From SAR202 cluster bacterium (lineage in GTDB: Bacteria > Chloroflexota > Dehalococcoidia > Lucifugimonadales > GCA-2719675): a DNA stretch of 43,445 nucleotides. Below, one piece after another: positions 25,459 through 35,441 of the stretch. The first letter of the stretch is position 1. Each line of letters begins with the position of its first letter. The position numbers and the translations under genes are program-made. The stretch covers positions 1 through 43,445 of the forward strand of contig VFGW01000004.1 in NCBI GenBank assembly GCA_009392295.1, read 5' to 3'. The notes under the pieces are model-generated. The model ran no database searches and was not told where the DNA came from. It saw only the letters and a program-made list of their open reading frames with translations.

Positions 25459-26436
25459 TCATTGGATAATTTCAAAAATTTCTGTAATCAATCTATCTGT
25501 TAACAATCTATGGTTCAAATTAGATGATTTAACTAATATTTCAATTTCTAAAATTTTTCTTTGAACTTGATCTAATTGGATTCCTGTAAATAATAATTCC
25601 TGTTTAATCGTTTTTTCTAATGCATACCCATATACACCTAATTTATTGGAATATTGTGATTGCGAAATATTTTTCTTCTTAAGTGATTTTGTTAATGTAA
25701 TTAACCTGATTTGTCGAGCTAACATAAAAATTATCAACCCAATATCAGCTCCTTGATCTAAAATCAAATGAGATTTTGAAATAGCAGCATCAAGATTTCT
25801 TTCCAATATAGCATCAATAATTTGAAACACACTACTCTCTTTAGAACTTGCAACCAATAATTCAACATCAGATTTGGTGATTTTTTTGTCTCTACAAAAA
25901 ATATTAAGTTTTTCTAATTCATTAACTAACAATCTAGGATTTAATCCAATTGAATCACCTAGTAACCTGATCGCAGCGGAGTCTATAAGAATTTTATTTT
26001 TATTTGCCCGCTCTTGAATCCACTGAAATAAATTAGAATATCTTGGACTAGTACATTTAATCATTTCAAATTTCTCATGAATTAATTTAGACAAATTTGA
26101 ACGACTCAACAATTCATTTTCAACGAAAATTAAATCAGTAGTTTGAGGTAAATTTTCCAAAAAATCCAAAAGTTTTTCCAAATCCTGATTTTTGGATTTT
26201 GAAGAAGTTATTTGTCTGAAATATTCACTTAACCAATACCTTACAACAACAACACGTCTATTCGAAAGAAATGGCGCTGCTATTGAATTTGTTATTAATA
26301 TATCTAAACTGATGCTAGATCCTTCAAAATCTGCCAAATTTGAATCTAACAATTCTTTTGGTTCAATCTTATTTTTAATTAAGTTGATTTTTTCTTTAAC
26401 TAAAAATTCATCGTCACCATAAATAAAATATTTCAA
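25459..26436 (-). CDS. holA: DNA polymerase III subunit delta
   Basis: Product of 325 residues, usual for HolA, the clamp-loader subunit that opens the beta sliding clamp. The N-terminus MKYFIYGDDEFLVKEKINLI is diagnostic, as are FLSNRRVVVVRYW and TDLIFVE in the AAA-like domain. The helical domain has DSIGLNPRLLVNELEKL, VFQIIDAIL and the region with LARQIRLIT. As in other delta subunits, no Walker A is present. It is upstream of clpC on the same strand, with a 121-base gap containing the clpC promoter, so the two can be expressed separately. Confidence 0.93.
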   Translation of the reverse strand: MKYFIYGDDEFLVKEKINLIKNKIEPKELLDSNLADFEGSSISLDILITNSIAAPFLSNRRVVVVRYWLSEYFRQITSSKSKNQDLEKLLDFLENLPQTTDLIFVENELLSRSNLSKLIHEKFEMIKCTSPRYSNLFQWIQERANKNKILIDSAAIRLLGDSIGLNPRLLVNELEKLNIFCRDKKITKSDVELLVASSKESSVFQIIDAILERNLDAAISKSHLILDQGADIGLIIFMLARQIRLITLTKSLKKKNISQSQYSNKLGVYGYALEKTIKQELLFTGIQLDQVQRKILEIEILVKSSNLNHRLLTDRLITEIFEIIQ

Positions 26437-26464
26437 TTAACAATTTCCCCTGAAGATATTTTGC

Positions 26465-26824
26465 ATGTATAATTACGCAATAGTAGTCATAATCATGCCA
26501 ATTTTGAAGTTATTACAAATTTTATCATTTTATCAACTCCCAAAAATTTTATTTAGGGCGTTAATAAGTCGTAAAGTATCTGTTTGGTTGAAGCTACCAA
26601 TTATATTGTCAATAGTATACCTAATTAGCCCTTTTGATATAATACCAGACTTGTTAAAACCTGGAATTGGACACCTAGATGATATATTTGCATTAATTGT
26701 TGCGATTTCAATTTTCATTAATTTTATACCCAAAAAAACTCTTGTGGAACTTACAAAAAAAAAGAAAAAAAGAAATCCCAAAAAAGATCAAATAATAGAT
26801 GCGAAATATAAAATCATAAAATAA
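26465..26824 (+). CDS. DUF1232 family membrane protein
   Basis: Product of up to 119 residues. The DUF1232 signature is clear: LPIILSIVYLISPFDIIPDL followed by GHLDDIFALIVAI, where the membrane segment and the acidic pair are typical. The C-terminus is a very lysine-rich tail (KKKKKRNPKKDQ). The function of the family is not established. The start may instead be the ATG at 26495, which gives a shorter N-terminus more like relatives; neither has a clear ribosome site. It is divergent from holA and lies 20 bases upstream of the peptide-transporter ATPase. Confidence 0.82.
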   Translation: MYNYAIVVIIMPILKLLQILSFYQLPKILFRALISRKVSVWLKLPIILSIVYLISPFDIIPDLLKPGIGHLDDIFALIVAISIFINFIPKKTLVELTKKKKKRNPKKDQIIDAKYKIIK

Positions 26825-26844
26825 AAAAGTAATATAATAAGATA

Positions 26845-27828
26845 ATGTCAAAACTACTAGAAATTAATAATCTTTCAACAAACTTTTTTACTCCTAGAGG
26901 TATCCTAAAAGCAGTTAACAACATTTCTTACAATGTTAACTCAGGAGAAATTGTTGGTATTGTAGGTGAAAGCGGAAGTGGCAAAAGCGTTAGTGCTTTA
27001 TCCATAATGGGGCTAGTTCCTAATCCTCCTGGCAAAATCATATCGGGAGAAATAATATTTAATGGTCAAAACATCCTTAAATTTAGCAATTCAAAAATGC
27101 GAAAATTAAGATCCAAAGAAATCTCAATGATTTTCCAAGAACCTATGACTTGCTTAAATCCTGTTTTAACAATTCAAAGACAACTAACTGAAACTTTAGA
27201 ATTACATCTTAAATTAACTCCTAAACAATCCTTCAGTAGAAGTAAAGAGCTCCTATCAATGGTTGGAATTCCTGATGCCGAAAGAATATTAAAAAATTTT
27301 CCACATACTTTAAGCGGCGGAATGAGACAAAGAATTATGATCGCAATTGCAATCAGTTGTAATCCAAAACTTATAATAGCTGATGAACCAACAACAGCTT
27401 TAGACGTCACAATTCAAGCACAAATTCTAGATCTACTCAAAACAATCACTTCTGATATTGGAAGTGCAATGATAATTATTACACATAATTTAGGGATTGT
27501 TGCAAAATATGCAGATCGAGTTTTAGTAATGTATGGAGGAAAAATAATTGAAAACTCTCCAGCAGAAGAAATATATTATTCACCAAAACATCCATATACA
27601 CTAGGGTTGTTACGTGCAGTACCACGATTAGACGCACCTATTAAAAACCAATTAGAAACAATAGAAGGTACAACACCTGATCTAACGGAATCTATTATTG
27701 GCTGTAATTTCTCGAGCAGATGCGAATTCTCAACAAACAAATGTGAAAAAGAAGACCCACCTTTTTCTATAGTAGGTAAAGAACATTATTCAGCTTGCTG
27801 GGAATCAAATAAAATTCCAAAACCATAG
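26845..27828 (+). CDS. dppD: Peptide/nickel-type ABC transporter ATPase (DppD/OppD)
   Basis: Product of 327 residues. Walker A is GESGSGKSV, the signature is LSGGMRQR, Walker B is [12 protein letters not shown], and the switch His lies in IITHNLG. The C-terminal oligopeptide-transporter extension has the usual four-cysteine cluster ([23 protein letters not shown]) thought to hold an Fe-S cluster. It powers import through DppB/DppC-type permeases. It forms a pair with the next gene 11 bases downstream, but no permease or binding protein gene is adjacent. Confidence 0.93.
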   Translation: MSKLLEINNLSTNFFTPRGILKAVNNISYNVNSGEIVGIVGESGSGKSVSALSIMGLVPNPPGKIISGEIIFNGQNILKFSNSKMRKLRSKEISMIFQEPMTCLNPVLTIQRQLTETLELHLKLTPKQSFSRSKELLSMVGIPDAERILKNFPHTLSGGMRQRIMIAIAISCNPKLIIADEPTTALDVTIQAQILDLLKTITSDIGSAMIIITHNLGIVAKYADRVLVMYGGKIIENSPAEEIYYSPKHPYTLGLLRAVPRLDAPIKNQLETIEGTTPDLTESIIGCNFSSRCEFSTNKCEKEDPPFSIVGKEHYSACWESNKIPKP

Positions 27829-27839
27829 GAAATATAATA

Positions 27840-28844
27840 TTGTCTTTAAATTTACAAAATCAACCAATACTTGAAATACAAAATTTAAAAATGTATTTCC
27901 CTGTTACTACAGGTAATATTTTCAAACGTCAAACTGGTGAAATTAAAGCTGTAGATGATGTAAGTTTCTTTGTTAAAGAAGGAGAGACTCTTGGATTAGT
28001 TGGAGAAAGTGGTAGCGGAAAAACAACTGTTGGTAAATGTATCCTACAGTTACACCAACCCACAGCTGGCGAAATAACTTTTCAAGGACAAAGAATAGTG
28101 GGAATGAAACAAAATGAACTGAAACAAATCCGAAAAAAAATGCAGGTCATTTTCCAAGACCCTTATGGCTCCCTAAATCCTCGAATGACTTGTGGCGACA
28201 CAATTGGAGAGCCGTTAAAAGTTCACCAAATTACCAAGACAAAAAAAGAATATCAAAAAAAAATAGCCTCACTACTTGAAATGGTAGGTTTAAGCCCTTA
28301 TATGGCTAACAGATATCCTCATGAATTTAGTGGAGGACAACGCCAAAGAATAGGAATAGCTAGGGCACTCGCGGTATCACCAAATTTAATTATTTGTGAT
28401 GAACCAGTCTCTGCTCTAGATGTTTCAATTCAAGCGCAAATAATCAACTTATTAGAAAGCCTCCAGAAGGAATTAAATTTGACTTATCTTTTCATAGGTC
28501 ATGATTTATCTGTAATTCGACACATTAGCGATAGAATAGCCGTAATGTATCTGGGACATGTAGTAGAAATAGCAGACAAAATTGAACTTTATGAAAACCC
28601 TCTACATCCATATACCAAAGCGTTATTGTCCGCTGTACCAATTCCAGATCCAAAAATAGAAAAAAATAGAAACAGAATAATTATTGAAGGCGAATTACCA
28701 AGTCCCTTAAACCCTCCTTCAGGTTGTGTTTTTCATACTAGATGCCCTATATCTGAACCAAACTGCTCTAAATTTATTCCTAAACTTCAAGAAGTCAAAC
28801 CTAATCATTGGGTTTCATGCTTTTTAACGCCAGGTTATAAATAA
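27840..28844 (+). CDS. dppF: Peptide/nickel-type ABC transporter ATPase (DppF/OppF)
   Basis: Product of 334 residues. Walker A is GESGSGKTT, the signature is FSGGQRQR, Walker B is [12 protein letters not shown], and the switch is [10 protein letters not shown]. The extra N-terminal segment with [20 protein letters not shown] is typical of the F subunit. The C-terminal cysteine cluster is present ([20 protein letters not shown]). The start is TTG at 27840, with AGGA nine bases upstream. It works as a heterodimer with the preceding ATPase. The substrate cannot be deduced from the ATPase. Confidence 0.92.
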   Translation: MSLNLQNQPILEIQNLKMYFPVTTGNIFKRQTGEIKAVDDVSFFVKEGETLGLVGESGSGKTTVGKCILQLHQPTAGEITFQGQRIVGMKQNELKQIRKKMQVIFQDPYGSLNPRMTCGDTIGEPLKVHQITKTKKEYQKKIASLLEMVGLSPYMANRYPHEFSGGQRQRIGIARALAVSPNLIICDEPVSALDVSIQAQIINLLESLQKELNLTYLFIGHDLSVIRHISDRIAVMYLGHVVEIADKIELYENPLHPYTKALLSAVPIPDPKIEKNRNRIIIEGELPSPLNPPSGCVFHTRCPISEPNCSKFIPKLQEVKPNHWVSCFLTPGYK

Positions 28845-28868
28845 AAATTCAACAAAAAAGATAAACAA

Positions 28869-30053
28869 ATGACCAACAATAAAAAACCAAATATTCGAAT
28901 AGCAATTATAGGAAGTGGATTTTCAGCTACTTTCCACATTGAAAACTATAAAAAAGTTCATGGTATTGAAGTCGAAATTGCTGGGATTTTCAGTCGAAAT
29001 ATCCAAAAAACCAAAGATTTTGCTAAAATTCATCAAATAGAAAATGTTTATCATTCCTTAGAAGATGTTTTAACAGATCAAACAATAGATATGGTTGATA
29101 TTTGCACCCCTAACGCCTTGCACGAAGAATTTGCCGTCAAAGTTCTTGAATCAGGAAAACATGTAGCTGTAGAAAAACCCTTCACAGGAGTGTTTTCAAA
29201 ACCCAATAACATTGATGAATGGAATGAATGCTTAAAAAAAGCTTTAAATAGTTCAGATAAAATGATCAAAGCCGAAATAGACTCAAAGAAAAATATTCTA
29301 TATGCTGAAAATTGGGTATATGCACCTGGAATTTCAAAAGCCATCAATTTATTAAATGTTTCAAATTCCAGAATATTGAGAATTGTTGCTGAAGAATCTC
29401 ATAGTGGTACACATTCAAAATATGCTATGAATTGGGAAACAAGTGGCGGAGGAAGCTTATTAAACAAAGGTTGCCACCCATTAGGAGGTTCAATTTACCT
29501 TAAAAATTTAGAAGGTTCAAGAATTTCCAGTAATGCAATTAAGCCTGATTGGGTCCAAGCTTCGACAACAAACTTAACAAAAAGCAATGCATTTATTGAA
29601 GATTCAAATAATTTAATTAGAACTGGATGGGCTAATTGTGAAGATTGGGGGCATATGATCGTAGGATTTTCTGACGGAAGTATTGCACAAATTGGTGCCA
29701 ATGATACTAGTTTAGGTGGAATTAATAATTTTATGACTATTTATTCAACACAGAGCGTTATCAAAATTAATATGAACCCAAACGATTCTGTCATGTCATA
29801 CTCAACTAATCAAAAAGCTTTTGAAAATGAATATATCCGAGAAAAAGTTGAAACAAAAGCTGGTTGGCAATATACAAATCCTGATGAAGATTGGATAAAT
29901 GGTTTCCCACAAGAAATGCAAGATTTTTGTGAATCTATTGCATATAATCGTCCCCCTTTATCAAACAGTCAACTCGGAAGATCGGTTGTACAAACGTGCT
30001 ATTCAGCTTATTTATCTGCCCACTCTGGTTCAAAAATTAAAATTTCAGGTTAA
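28869..30053 (+). CDS. Gfo/Idh/MocA family oxidoreductase
   Basis: Product of 394 residues. The Rossmann loop is IIGSGFSATFH near residues 13-23, AGIFSRN follows at the second strand, and the catalytic VEKPFTG motif is at about 101-107. There is an unusual acidic stretch after it (NIDEWNECLKKAL) where most members go straight into the next helix. The C-terminal half has ESHSGTHSKYAMNWETSGGG and KGCHPLGG, a histidine pair that probably forms the substrate site. It follows dppF by 24 bases and precedes the Apd1-like gene by six, so the four genes are likely one transcript. Confidence 0.85.
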   Translation: MTNNKKPNIRIAIIGSGFSATFHIENYKKVHGIEVEIAGIFSRNIQKTKDFAKIHQIENVYHSLEDVLTDQTIDMVDICTPNALHEEFAVKVLESGKHVAVEKPFTGVFSKPNNIDEWNECLKKALNSSDKMIKAEIDSKKNILYAENWVYAPGISKAINLLNVSNSRILRIVAEESHSGTHSKYAMNWETSGGGSLLNKGCHPLGGSIYLKNLEGSRISSNAIKPDWVQASTTNLTKSNAFIEDSNNLIRTGWANCEDWGHMIVGFSDGSIAQIGANDTSLGGINNFMTIYSTQSVIKINMNPNDSVMSYSTNQKAFENEYIREKVETKAGWQYTNPDEDWINGFPQEMQDFCESIAYNRPPLSNSQLGRSVVQTCYSAYLSAHSGSKIKISG

Positions 30054-30059
30054 ACATTA

Positions 30060-31013
30060 ATGGTTAATAATTTATGCTCAGATTTTTCTCAAAACATCCA
30101 TGAATCTCCTATAGGATCTGCAGCAAACTTTGATGCATATTTATTGATTTCTGTTCCAATGCCCTGGAAATCTGAAATTACTGAAAGTGAAAAATTTCCA
30201 ACAAATATTAAAGATTTACTAAATCAAAATCCAAATATATTAAAAAACACCAAAATTCTTGGATTTAAGCCAGAAAAAAATGAAGATTCAAGCAAAATTA
30301 ATATAATTTTATATAAAAATCCTAAAGGTAGTTTCAAGAAATTTTACAAATTCGAATTTCTTGCCAACCATATGAATTTAGAAGAGCTCATAATAGATTT
30401 GTTAAACTCTAATTATGAAAACCATCGCTTTTTAATCAACCACAATAAAAATTATAGAGATTTATTAATTTGCACACATGGCTCGAGAGATTCATGCTGT
30501 GCATCAAAAGGTTATCCATTTTACGAAAAAATTTTACATTTAGAACAATCAAACAATTTGATGGCATATCAAGTTAGCCACATCGGGGGTCATAGATTTG
30601 CACCAAATATTATTGATATGCCAGATGGAAGAAACTGGGTAAAAATAAATCAAGACTCGATTGAAACATTTATTAATAAAAAAAACCCTGTGAGTGTTTT
30701 TAGAGAAAATTATCGAGGATGGACTATTTTGAAAAATGGCTTCGAACAAGTTGCAGAAAAAGAAGCATTCACTATTGAAAACTGGGAATGGGTCAATAAA
30801 AAAATTATTTCAATCACATCATTCGAAACAAAAAATTCTAATGATTCAAAATTAGTTAAAATTGTATATTCCAATGAAAACAATTCAGTAAAAAATCAAA
30901 TTAATGTTGAAGTGGCAAAAACAAAAAAAATCCCAGTTTTGAAATGTACTAAAAATGAATTCACTGAATATTCCCAACAATATAAAGTTATTAATATCAC
31001 TAAAAATCACTGA
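30060..31013 (+). CDS. Sucrase/ferredoxin-like (Apd1/AIM32-type) [2Fe-2S] protein
   Basis: Product of 317 residues. The thioredoxin-like ferredoxin domain shows CTHGSRDSCCASKGYPFYEK at 138-157 and VSHIGGHRFAPN near 172-183. In yeast Apd1, the best studied member, the cluster is held by two cysteines in C-x7/10-C and two histidines in HxxxH; the matching residues here are Cys138, Cys146 (or 147), His174 and His178. Cluster ligation is inferred from that family. The C-terminal half (190-317) is less conserved and ends without a recognised domain. It is coupled to the MocA gene before it and its end overlaps leuS by seven bases on the other strand. The electron partner is unknown. Confidence 0.85.
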   Translation: MVNNLCSDFSQNIHESPIGSAANFDAYLLISVPMPWKSEITESEKFPTNIKDLLNQNPNILKNTKILGFKPEKNEDSSKINIILYKNPKGSFKKFYKFEFLANHMNLEELIIDLLNSNYENHRFLINHNKNYRDLLICTHGSRDSCCASKGYPFYEKILHLEQSNNLMAYQVSHIGGHRFAPNIIDMPDGRNWVKINQDSIETFINKKNPVSVFRENYRGWTILKNGFEQVAEKEAFTIENWEWVNKKIISITSFETKNSNDSKLVKIVYSNENNSVKNQINVEVAKTKKIPVLKCTKNEFTEYSQQYKVINITKNH

Positions 31014-33484
31014 ACAACTATATTAATTAATTTCCCTTTAATATATATAGTTTTTATTACATTTTTACCATCAATATGTTTTTTGACATTAGGCAAATCC
31101 AAAGCTAATCGCTCAATCTCGGATTCATCAATTCCAGAAGTGACTTCAGTAGTTTCCCTAACGCGGCCATTCACTTGAATAACCAATGTCATCGAATCAC
31201 TTATTAATAATTTGTCATCCCAATCAGGAAATTTTTGACTATGTATACTAAATTTATTGCCGAGTTTTTCCCAAATTTCTTCTGTTATATGTGGTGCCAT
31301 AGGAGATAGCATAAGTACCAAAGATTCTATTGCTTGACTCCAAGTATCCATATTGATATTTTTCATTTCCCACATTGAATTTAAGTCATTGGTAAATTGC
31401 ATTAATAACGCTAATGAAGTATTGAACTTGAATTTTTTCAAATCTTCATAAACAGATTTAATTGTTTTATGAGTTAATCTTTTTAATTCTCTATCATCTT
31501 CTTCAGATACGTTCACATTTTCCAATTCTGAAAAATCTCGATTAGTTAAATCCCAAACTCTATTCATCCAACGCCACATTCCTTTAATCCCATCATCACT
31601 CCATTCCCCACCTTGAGACCAAGGACCAATAAACATTAAATAGCAACGCACAGTGTCAGCTCCATATCTCTCTACAAATTCATCAGGAGCTACTACATTC
31701 CCTCTAGATTTGCTCATTTTTTGAGCCCCAGAAATTATATGACCTTGATTAAATAATCTAATAAACGGTTCATCAAAATTTAATATACCTAAATCTCTCA
31801 AAGCTTTAGTAAAAAACCTAGCATATAAAAGATGCATTACCGCATGCTCTGCACCTCCTGTATATTGGTCAACTGGCCCCCACATATCTATCAAGTTTTT
31901 ATCAAAAGGACCATCAATAAAATTTGGACTAATAAACCTGAATTGATACCATGAAGAATCTACAAATGTATCCATTGTATCTGTTTCCCTAATTGCAGCT
32001 TCACCACAATTTGGACAATCAACATTCACAAAAGTTTCTTTCAATTTCAGAGGTGATTCTCCAGTAGGACGAAACTCCGCATCATCAGGTAGTATTACAG
32101 GCAAATCTTTTTCTGGAACTGGAACAATACCGCATTTTTCACAATGAATAATTGGTATAGGAGTACCCCAATATCTTTGTCTAGAAATCAACCAATCACG
32201 AATGCGATATTGTATAGCCTTATTTCCAAAACCTTGTTGTTCAACAAAATTTGCTATTTCATTCAATGCATCAACGTTTTCAAGTCCGTCAAATCTTCCT
32301 GAATTAACTTGTTTACCGTTTCCAACAAAAGCTTCTGTAAAATTTTCACCTTCCCAGTCATCAGGCGCTATAACAACACGAATATCTAAATTATATTTTT
32401 GGGCAAAATCAAAATCTCTTTGATCATGAGCAGGGACACCCATTACAACCCCAGTACCGTATGAAGCTAAAACATAATCCCCAATAAAAATCGGAACTTT
32501 TTCACCAGTAAAATTATTAATACAATACGAGCCTGTAAAAACACCTGTTTTTTCTTTTTCAGTAGAAAGCCTTTCTAACTCTGACTGATTCCTAGAATTT
32601 TCAATATAATTTTCAACTTTCTCAAGATTTTCATCTGTAGTTAATGATTTTACTAAATCATGTTCTGGAGCCATCACTATAAATGTGACGCCAAAAACTG
32701 TATCAATTCTGGTAGTAAATGTAGTTAATGTTTTCTGATGTAAATTATACTCTGAAATATCAAAGTTAAACTCCACACCTGAACTTCTGCCAATCCAATT
32801 CGATTGCATAATATTAATTTTTTCTGGCCACTGAAGTTTTGAAAAATCTAATAACTCTTCTGCATATTTTGTTATCCTAAATAGCCACTGATTCACATTT
32901 TTCCTGGAAATTTTTGTGTCACATCTTTCACATAAATTTTCATCCAAAACCTGTTCATTTGCCAAACTTGTATTACAAGAGGGACACCAATTAACAGGAG
33001 CAAAATCACGATAAGCTAGACCAGCCTCATAAAGCTTTAGAAATAGCCACTGATTCCATTTATAATACTCAGGAGAACAAGTTACTAACTCTCTAGACCA
33101 ATCATACATATTCCCCATACTTTTTAGCTGTCTTCGCATGTTCATCAAATTAGATTCTGTATAAGTTTTAGGATGTTTTCCGCCTTTAATAGCTGCATTC
33201 TCTGCGGGCAAACCAAAAGCATCAAAACCCATAGGATGCAAAACATTAAATCCAATCATATTCATAAATCTAGCATGAGCATCTGAAGGTGCCATAGCAT
33301 ACCAATGACCTATATGTATATCCCCAGATGTATACGGAAACATTGTCAATTCATACCATTTTTTACGATCAGAATCCGAATAATCATCAACTTTATATAC
33401 TTGATCATCAGACCATTTTTTTTGCCATTTACCCTCTAAATCATTAGGTATATAACTTTCAGAAAATGAATTTAATCTTGTCAT
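31007..33484 (-). CDS. leuS: Leucyl-tRNA synthetase
   Basis: Product of 825 residues, usual length. The class I signature is FPYTSGDIHIGH, with Thr in place of the common Pro-Ser, followed by the Zn-binding CPSCN and CERCD pairs. The editing domain has TTRIDTVFGVTFIVMAPEHD. AEHAVMHLLYARFFTKAL and KMSKSRGNVVAPDEFVERYG complete the catalytic core, and the anticodon-binding domain and C-terminal domain follow. AAGG precedes the ATG at 33484. It is convergent with the Apd1-like gene and divergent from the next MocA gene. Confidence 0.97.
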   Translation of the reverse strand: MTRLNSFSESYIPNDLEGKWQKKWSDDQVYKVDDYSDSDRKKWYELTMFPYTSGDIHIGHWYAMAPSDAHARFMNMIGFNVLHPMGFDAFGLPAENAAIKGGKHPKTYTESNLMNMRRQLKSMGNMYDWSRELVTCSPEYYKWNQWLFLKLYEAGLAYRDFAPVNWCPSCNTSLANEQVLDENLCERCDTKISRKNVNQWLFRITKYAEELLDFSKLQWPEKINIMQSNWIGRSSGVEFNFDISEYNLHQKTLTTFTTRIDTVFGVTFIVMAPEHDLVKSLTTDENLEKVENYIENSRNQSELERLSTEKEKTGVFTGSYCINNFTGEKVPIFIGDYVLASYGTGVVMGVPAHDQRDFDFAQKYNLDIRVVIAPDDWEGENFTEAFVGNGKQVNSGRFDGLENVDALNEIANFVEQQGFGNKAIQYRIRDWLISRQRYWGTPIPIIHCEKCGIVPVPEKDLPVILPDDAEFRPTGESPLKLKETFVNVDCPNCGEAAIRETDTMDTFVDSSWYQFRFISPNFIDGPFDKNLIDMWGPVDQYTGGAEHAVMHLLYARFFTKALRDLGILNFDEPFIRLFNQGHIISGAQKMSKSRGNVVAPDEFVERYGADTVRCYLMFIGPWSQGGEWSDDGIKGMWRWMNRVWDLTNRDFSELENVNVSEEDDRELKRLTHKTIKSVYEDLKKFKFNTSLALLMQFTNDLNSMWEMKNINMDTWSQAIESLVLMLSPMAPHITEEIWEKLGNKFSIHSQKFPDWDDKLLISDSMTLVIQVNGRVRETTEVTSGIDESEIERLALDLPNVKKHIDGKNVIKTIYIKGKLINIVVQ

Positions 33485-33524
33485 ATAAAAAAACCTTGTC
33501 TCATTTCAAATCTAATAAATTCTA

Positions 33525-33539
33525 ATCAATAGTATTGAT
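33525..33539. promoter_or_regulatory. Perfect 15-base palindrome between leuS and a MocA gene
   Basis: ATCAATA-G-TATTGAT has perfect 7-bp arms around a single base and lies in the 187-base divergent gap (33485-33671). It could be an operator for the MocA gene or leuS, but AT-rich palindromes arise easily in this genome. Confidence 0.25.
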
Positions 33540-33671
33540 ATTAAATCATTTATTCCAATCAATATACAGTTTAAAACAAAATATTAAAAGTTGGAAAACA
33601 AATAATTATCCATGTTTGCAAATATCAAATATAATAACATTAGAAAAAAATTAATTTATAAAGAGATTACA

Positions 33672-34760
33672 ATGAAAAAATATTCGGTTGGGATAATAGG
33701 GCTTGGGAGAATGGGTAGTACAATTGATGAAGAAGGTCATCCCAGTGTTATATTACCTTATTCAATCGCGGCAGCTTGTAAAAAAAGCAACAAACTTGAA
33801 CTAATTACTGGTGCTGATTTATCCCAAGAAAAACGTAATTCTTTCCAAAAAAAATGGTCTGTAAAATCAGTATACGAAAACTACATCACCATGATTAAAG
33901 AAGAAGCACTAGATATCATAGCAATCTCTACTAAAGCTGATGTACACGCTGAAATAGGTATAAATGTTTCTAATTTAAACGTTCCAATGATATTCCTAGA
34001 AAAAGCTATAGCTTGCTCATTAAAAGAATCCGACCTTCTAAAATCTACATGTCAAAAAAATAAAACTATATTTAATACTGGGGTTATGAGACGATTCGAC
34101 AGTATTTACAACACAGTTTATAAATTGATTAATGATCAGGAAATAGGAGATTTACAATCAATTATTCATTATGCTCCTACAACATTACTACATGGCCACA
34201 TTCACTCTATAGACACTATTTCATTCCTTAATAACGACATTAAGGTTAAATCTATTCGTGGTGAACTATCAACTTCACCAGCTACATGGGGAATCAATAA
34301 ATTTTCAAATAATATAGATTTTAAAAACAATAAACTTAATACAGATCCCTCTGCAACATTTCAAATATTATTCGAAAATGGAGTTAAAGCATGGTCAATA
34401 CCGGTAGGGAAATGGGGATTTGAAATCATTGGAACTAAAGGAACAATTAGAACCTATGAAAATGAAAGAGAAATTATTTTAAGAAAAGCTGATAAAAGTA
34501 TAGAAAAAATAGTCAAGGGAAAAATTTTCTCACCATACAAATCACAATACATATCCGAAATCAAACCCAAAAGCGCTACTCAAGAACTTTTAGAAGATTT
34601 AATTTATGCATTCGAAAATCAACAAACAACCAAAAGTAATATTGAACACTCTTGTGAAATTTTTGAGATATGTATGGCAATAGCTGAAAGTCATCAAAAT
34701 AATAATTCTTGGATTAATTTACCCCTAAATAACAGAGAAACTTACATATTGCATATCTAA
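33672..34760 (+). CDS. Gfo/Idh/MocA family oxidoreductase
   Basis: Product of 362 residues from the ATG at 33672, chosen because it begins MKKYSVGIIGLGRMG at the Rossmann loop; an upstream in-frame ATG (33612) would add a basic, unconserved leader. The catalytic region reads FLEKAIACS at about 109-117, keeping the lysine (111) with Ala instead of Pro. YAPTTLLHGHIHSIDTISFL supplies the likely substrate histidines. The fold matches inositol or sugar dehydrogenases, but no substrate can be assigned. Its stop is one base from the next ATG, so the unknown protein downstream is probably a functional partner. Confidence 0.86.
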   Translation: MKKYSVGIIGLGRMGSTIDEEGHPSVILPYSIAAACKKSNKLELITGADLSQEKRNSFQKKWSVKSVYENYITMIKEEALDIIAISTKADVHAEIGINVSNLNVPMIFLEKAIACSLKESDLLKSTCQKNKTIFNTGVMRRFDSIYNTVYKLINDQEIGDLQSIIHYAPTTLLHGHIHSIDTISFLNNDIKVKSIRGELSTSPATWGINKFSNNIDFKNNKLNTDPSATFQILFENGVKAWSIPVGKWGFEIIGTKGTIRTYENEREIILRKADKSIEKIVKGKIFSPYKSQYISEIKPKSATQELLEDLIYAFENQQTTKSNIEHSCEIFEICMAIAESHQNNNSWINLPLNNRETYILHI

Positions 34761-34761
34761 A

Positions 34762-35439
34762 ATGAATAATCATTCAACCCAAATCGAATTTCACAACATT
34801 AATTCAATGGCAAAATCAATTAACAATGGTATCCCTTGGCCAAATGCTCTATTAAATACTATTTCTAACTGGAGTACTCCTGAAGAAATATTTGAAGGCA
34901 AAAAATTCCAATACTTCATTTCAGAAGAAGCATTTGATCTATTTTTATTAGCAGAGAGAATATGTATATCTCCAAAAATAAAAAACTTGATACCTTATGA
35001 TGAAATCACAAATTTAGTAGTTCAAAATAAATTCCCACCATCTTTTGACACTAAAAAAATTAAAACCATATTAGGTTTTGAGAAATATAGAGCACACATG
35101 AATTTTTTTTATGGTATTACCATAGAAGAAGCTCTTCAATTAGCAACAGAATTAGAAATTTACAAAAATAAAGCTAGCATAGGTATAGCAAATTCTACAG
35201 TAACATTAGAAGAAATATTTAATAAAATTTATGGCGATTCAGATATAAATTTAATCAAAAAATTTTTCAAAAGCAAAAATAAAAGAACTAAAAAAAAAAT
35301 TTCACTTACAGAATATAAAGAACTCACATATTGGTTATTTCATTTTAGAATACAAAATTCTGATAAAGCTAAACTTGCAAGTGACACAAAAAAAGCAATC
35401 AAACAATTAAAATCAATGGAGCCAAAGATAAAGAACTAA
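34762..35439 (+). CDS. Conserved-looking protein of unknown function coupled to a MocA oxidoreductase
   Basis: Product of 225 residues, mostly helical, without signal or membrane segments. Three dense patches rich in charged and aromatic residues look like conserved motifs: EEAFDLFLLAERI (about 54-66), KYRAHMNFFYGITIEEALQL (about 108-127), and KELTYWLFHFRIQNSDKAKL (about 187-206), followed by ASDTKKAI. The C-terminus is lysine-rich. I do not recognise a named domain. It begins one base after the stop of the MocA gene, so the two are translated together. A role as subunit, chaperone or regulator is possible, but none is proposed. Confidence 0.72.
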   Translation: MNNHSTQIEFHNINSMAKSINNGIPWPNALLNTISNWSTPEEIFEGKKFQYFISEEAFDLFLLAERICISPKIKNLIPYDEITNLVVQNKFPPSFDTKKIKTILGFEKYRAHMNFFYGITIEEALQLATELEIYKNKASIGIANSTVTLEEIFNKIYGDSDINLIKKFFKSKNKRTKKKISLTEYKELTYWLFHFRIQNSDKAKLASDTKKAIKQLKSMEPKIKN

Positions 35440-35441
35440 AA

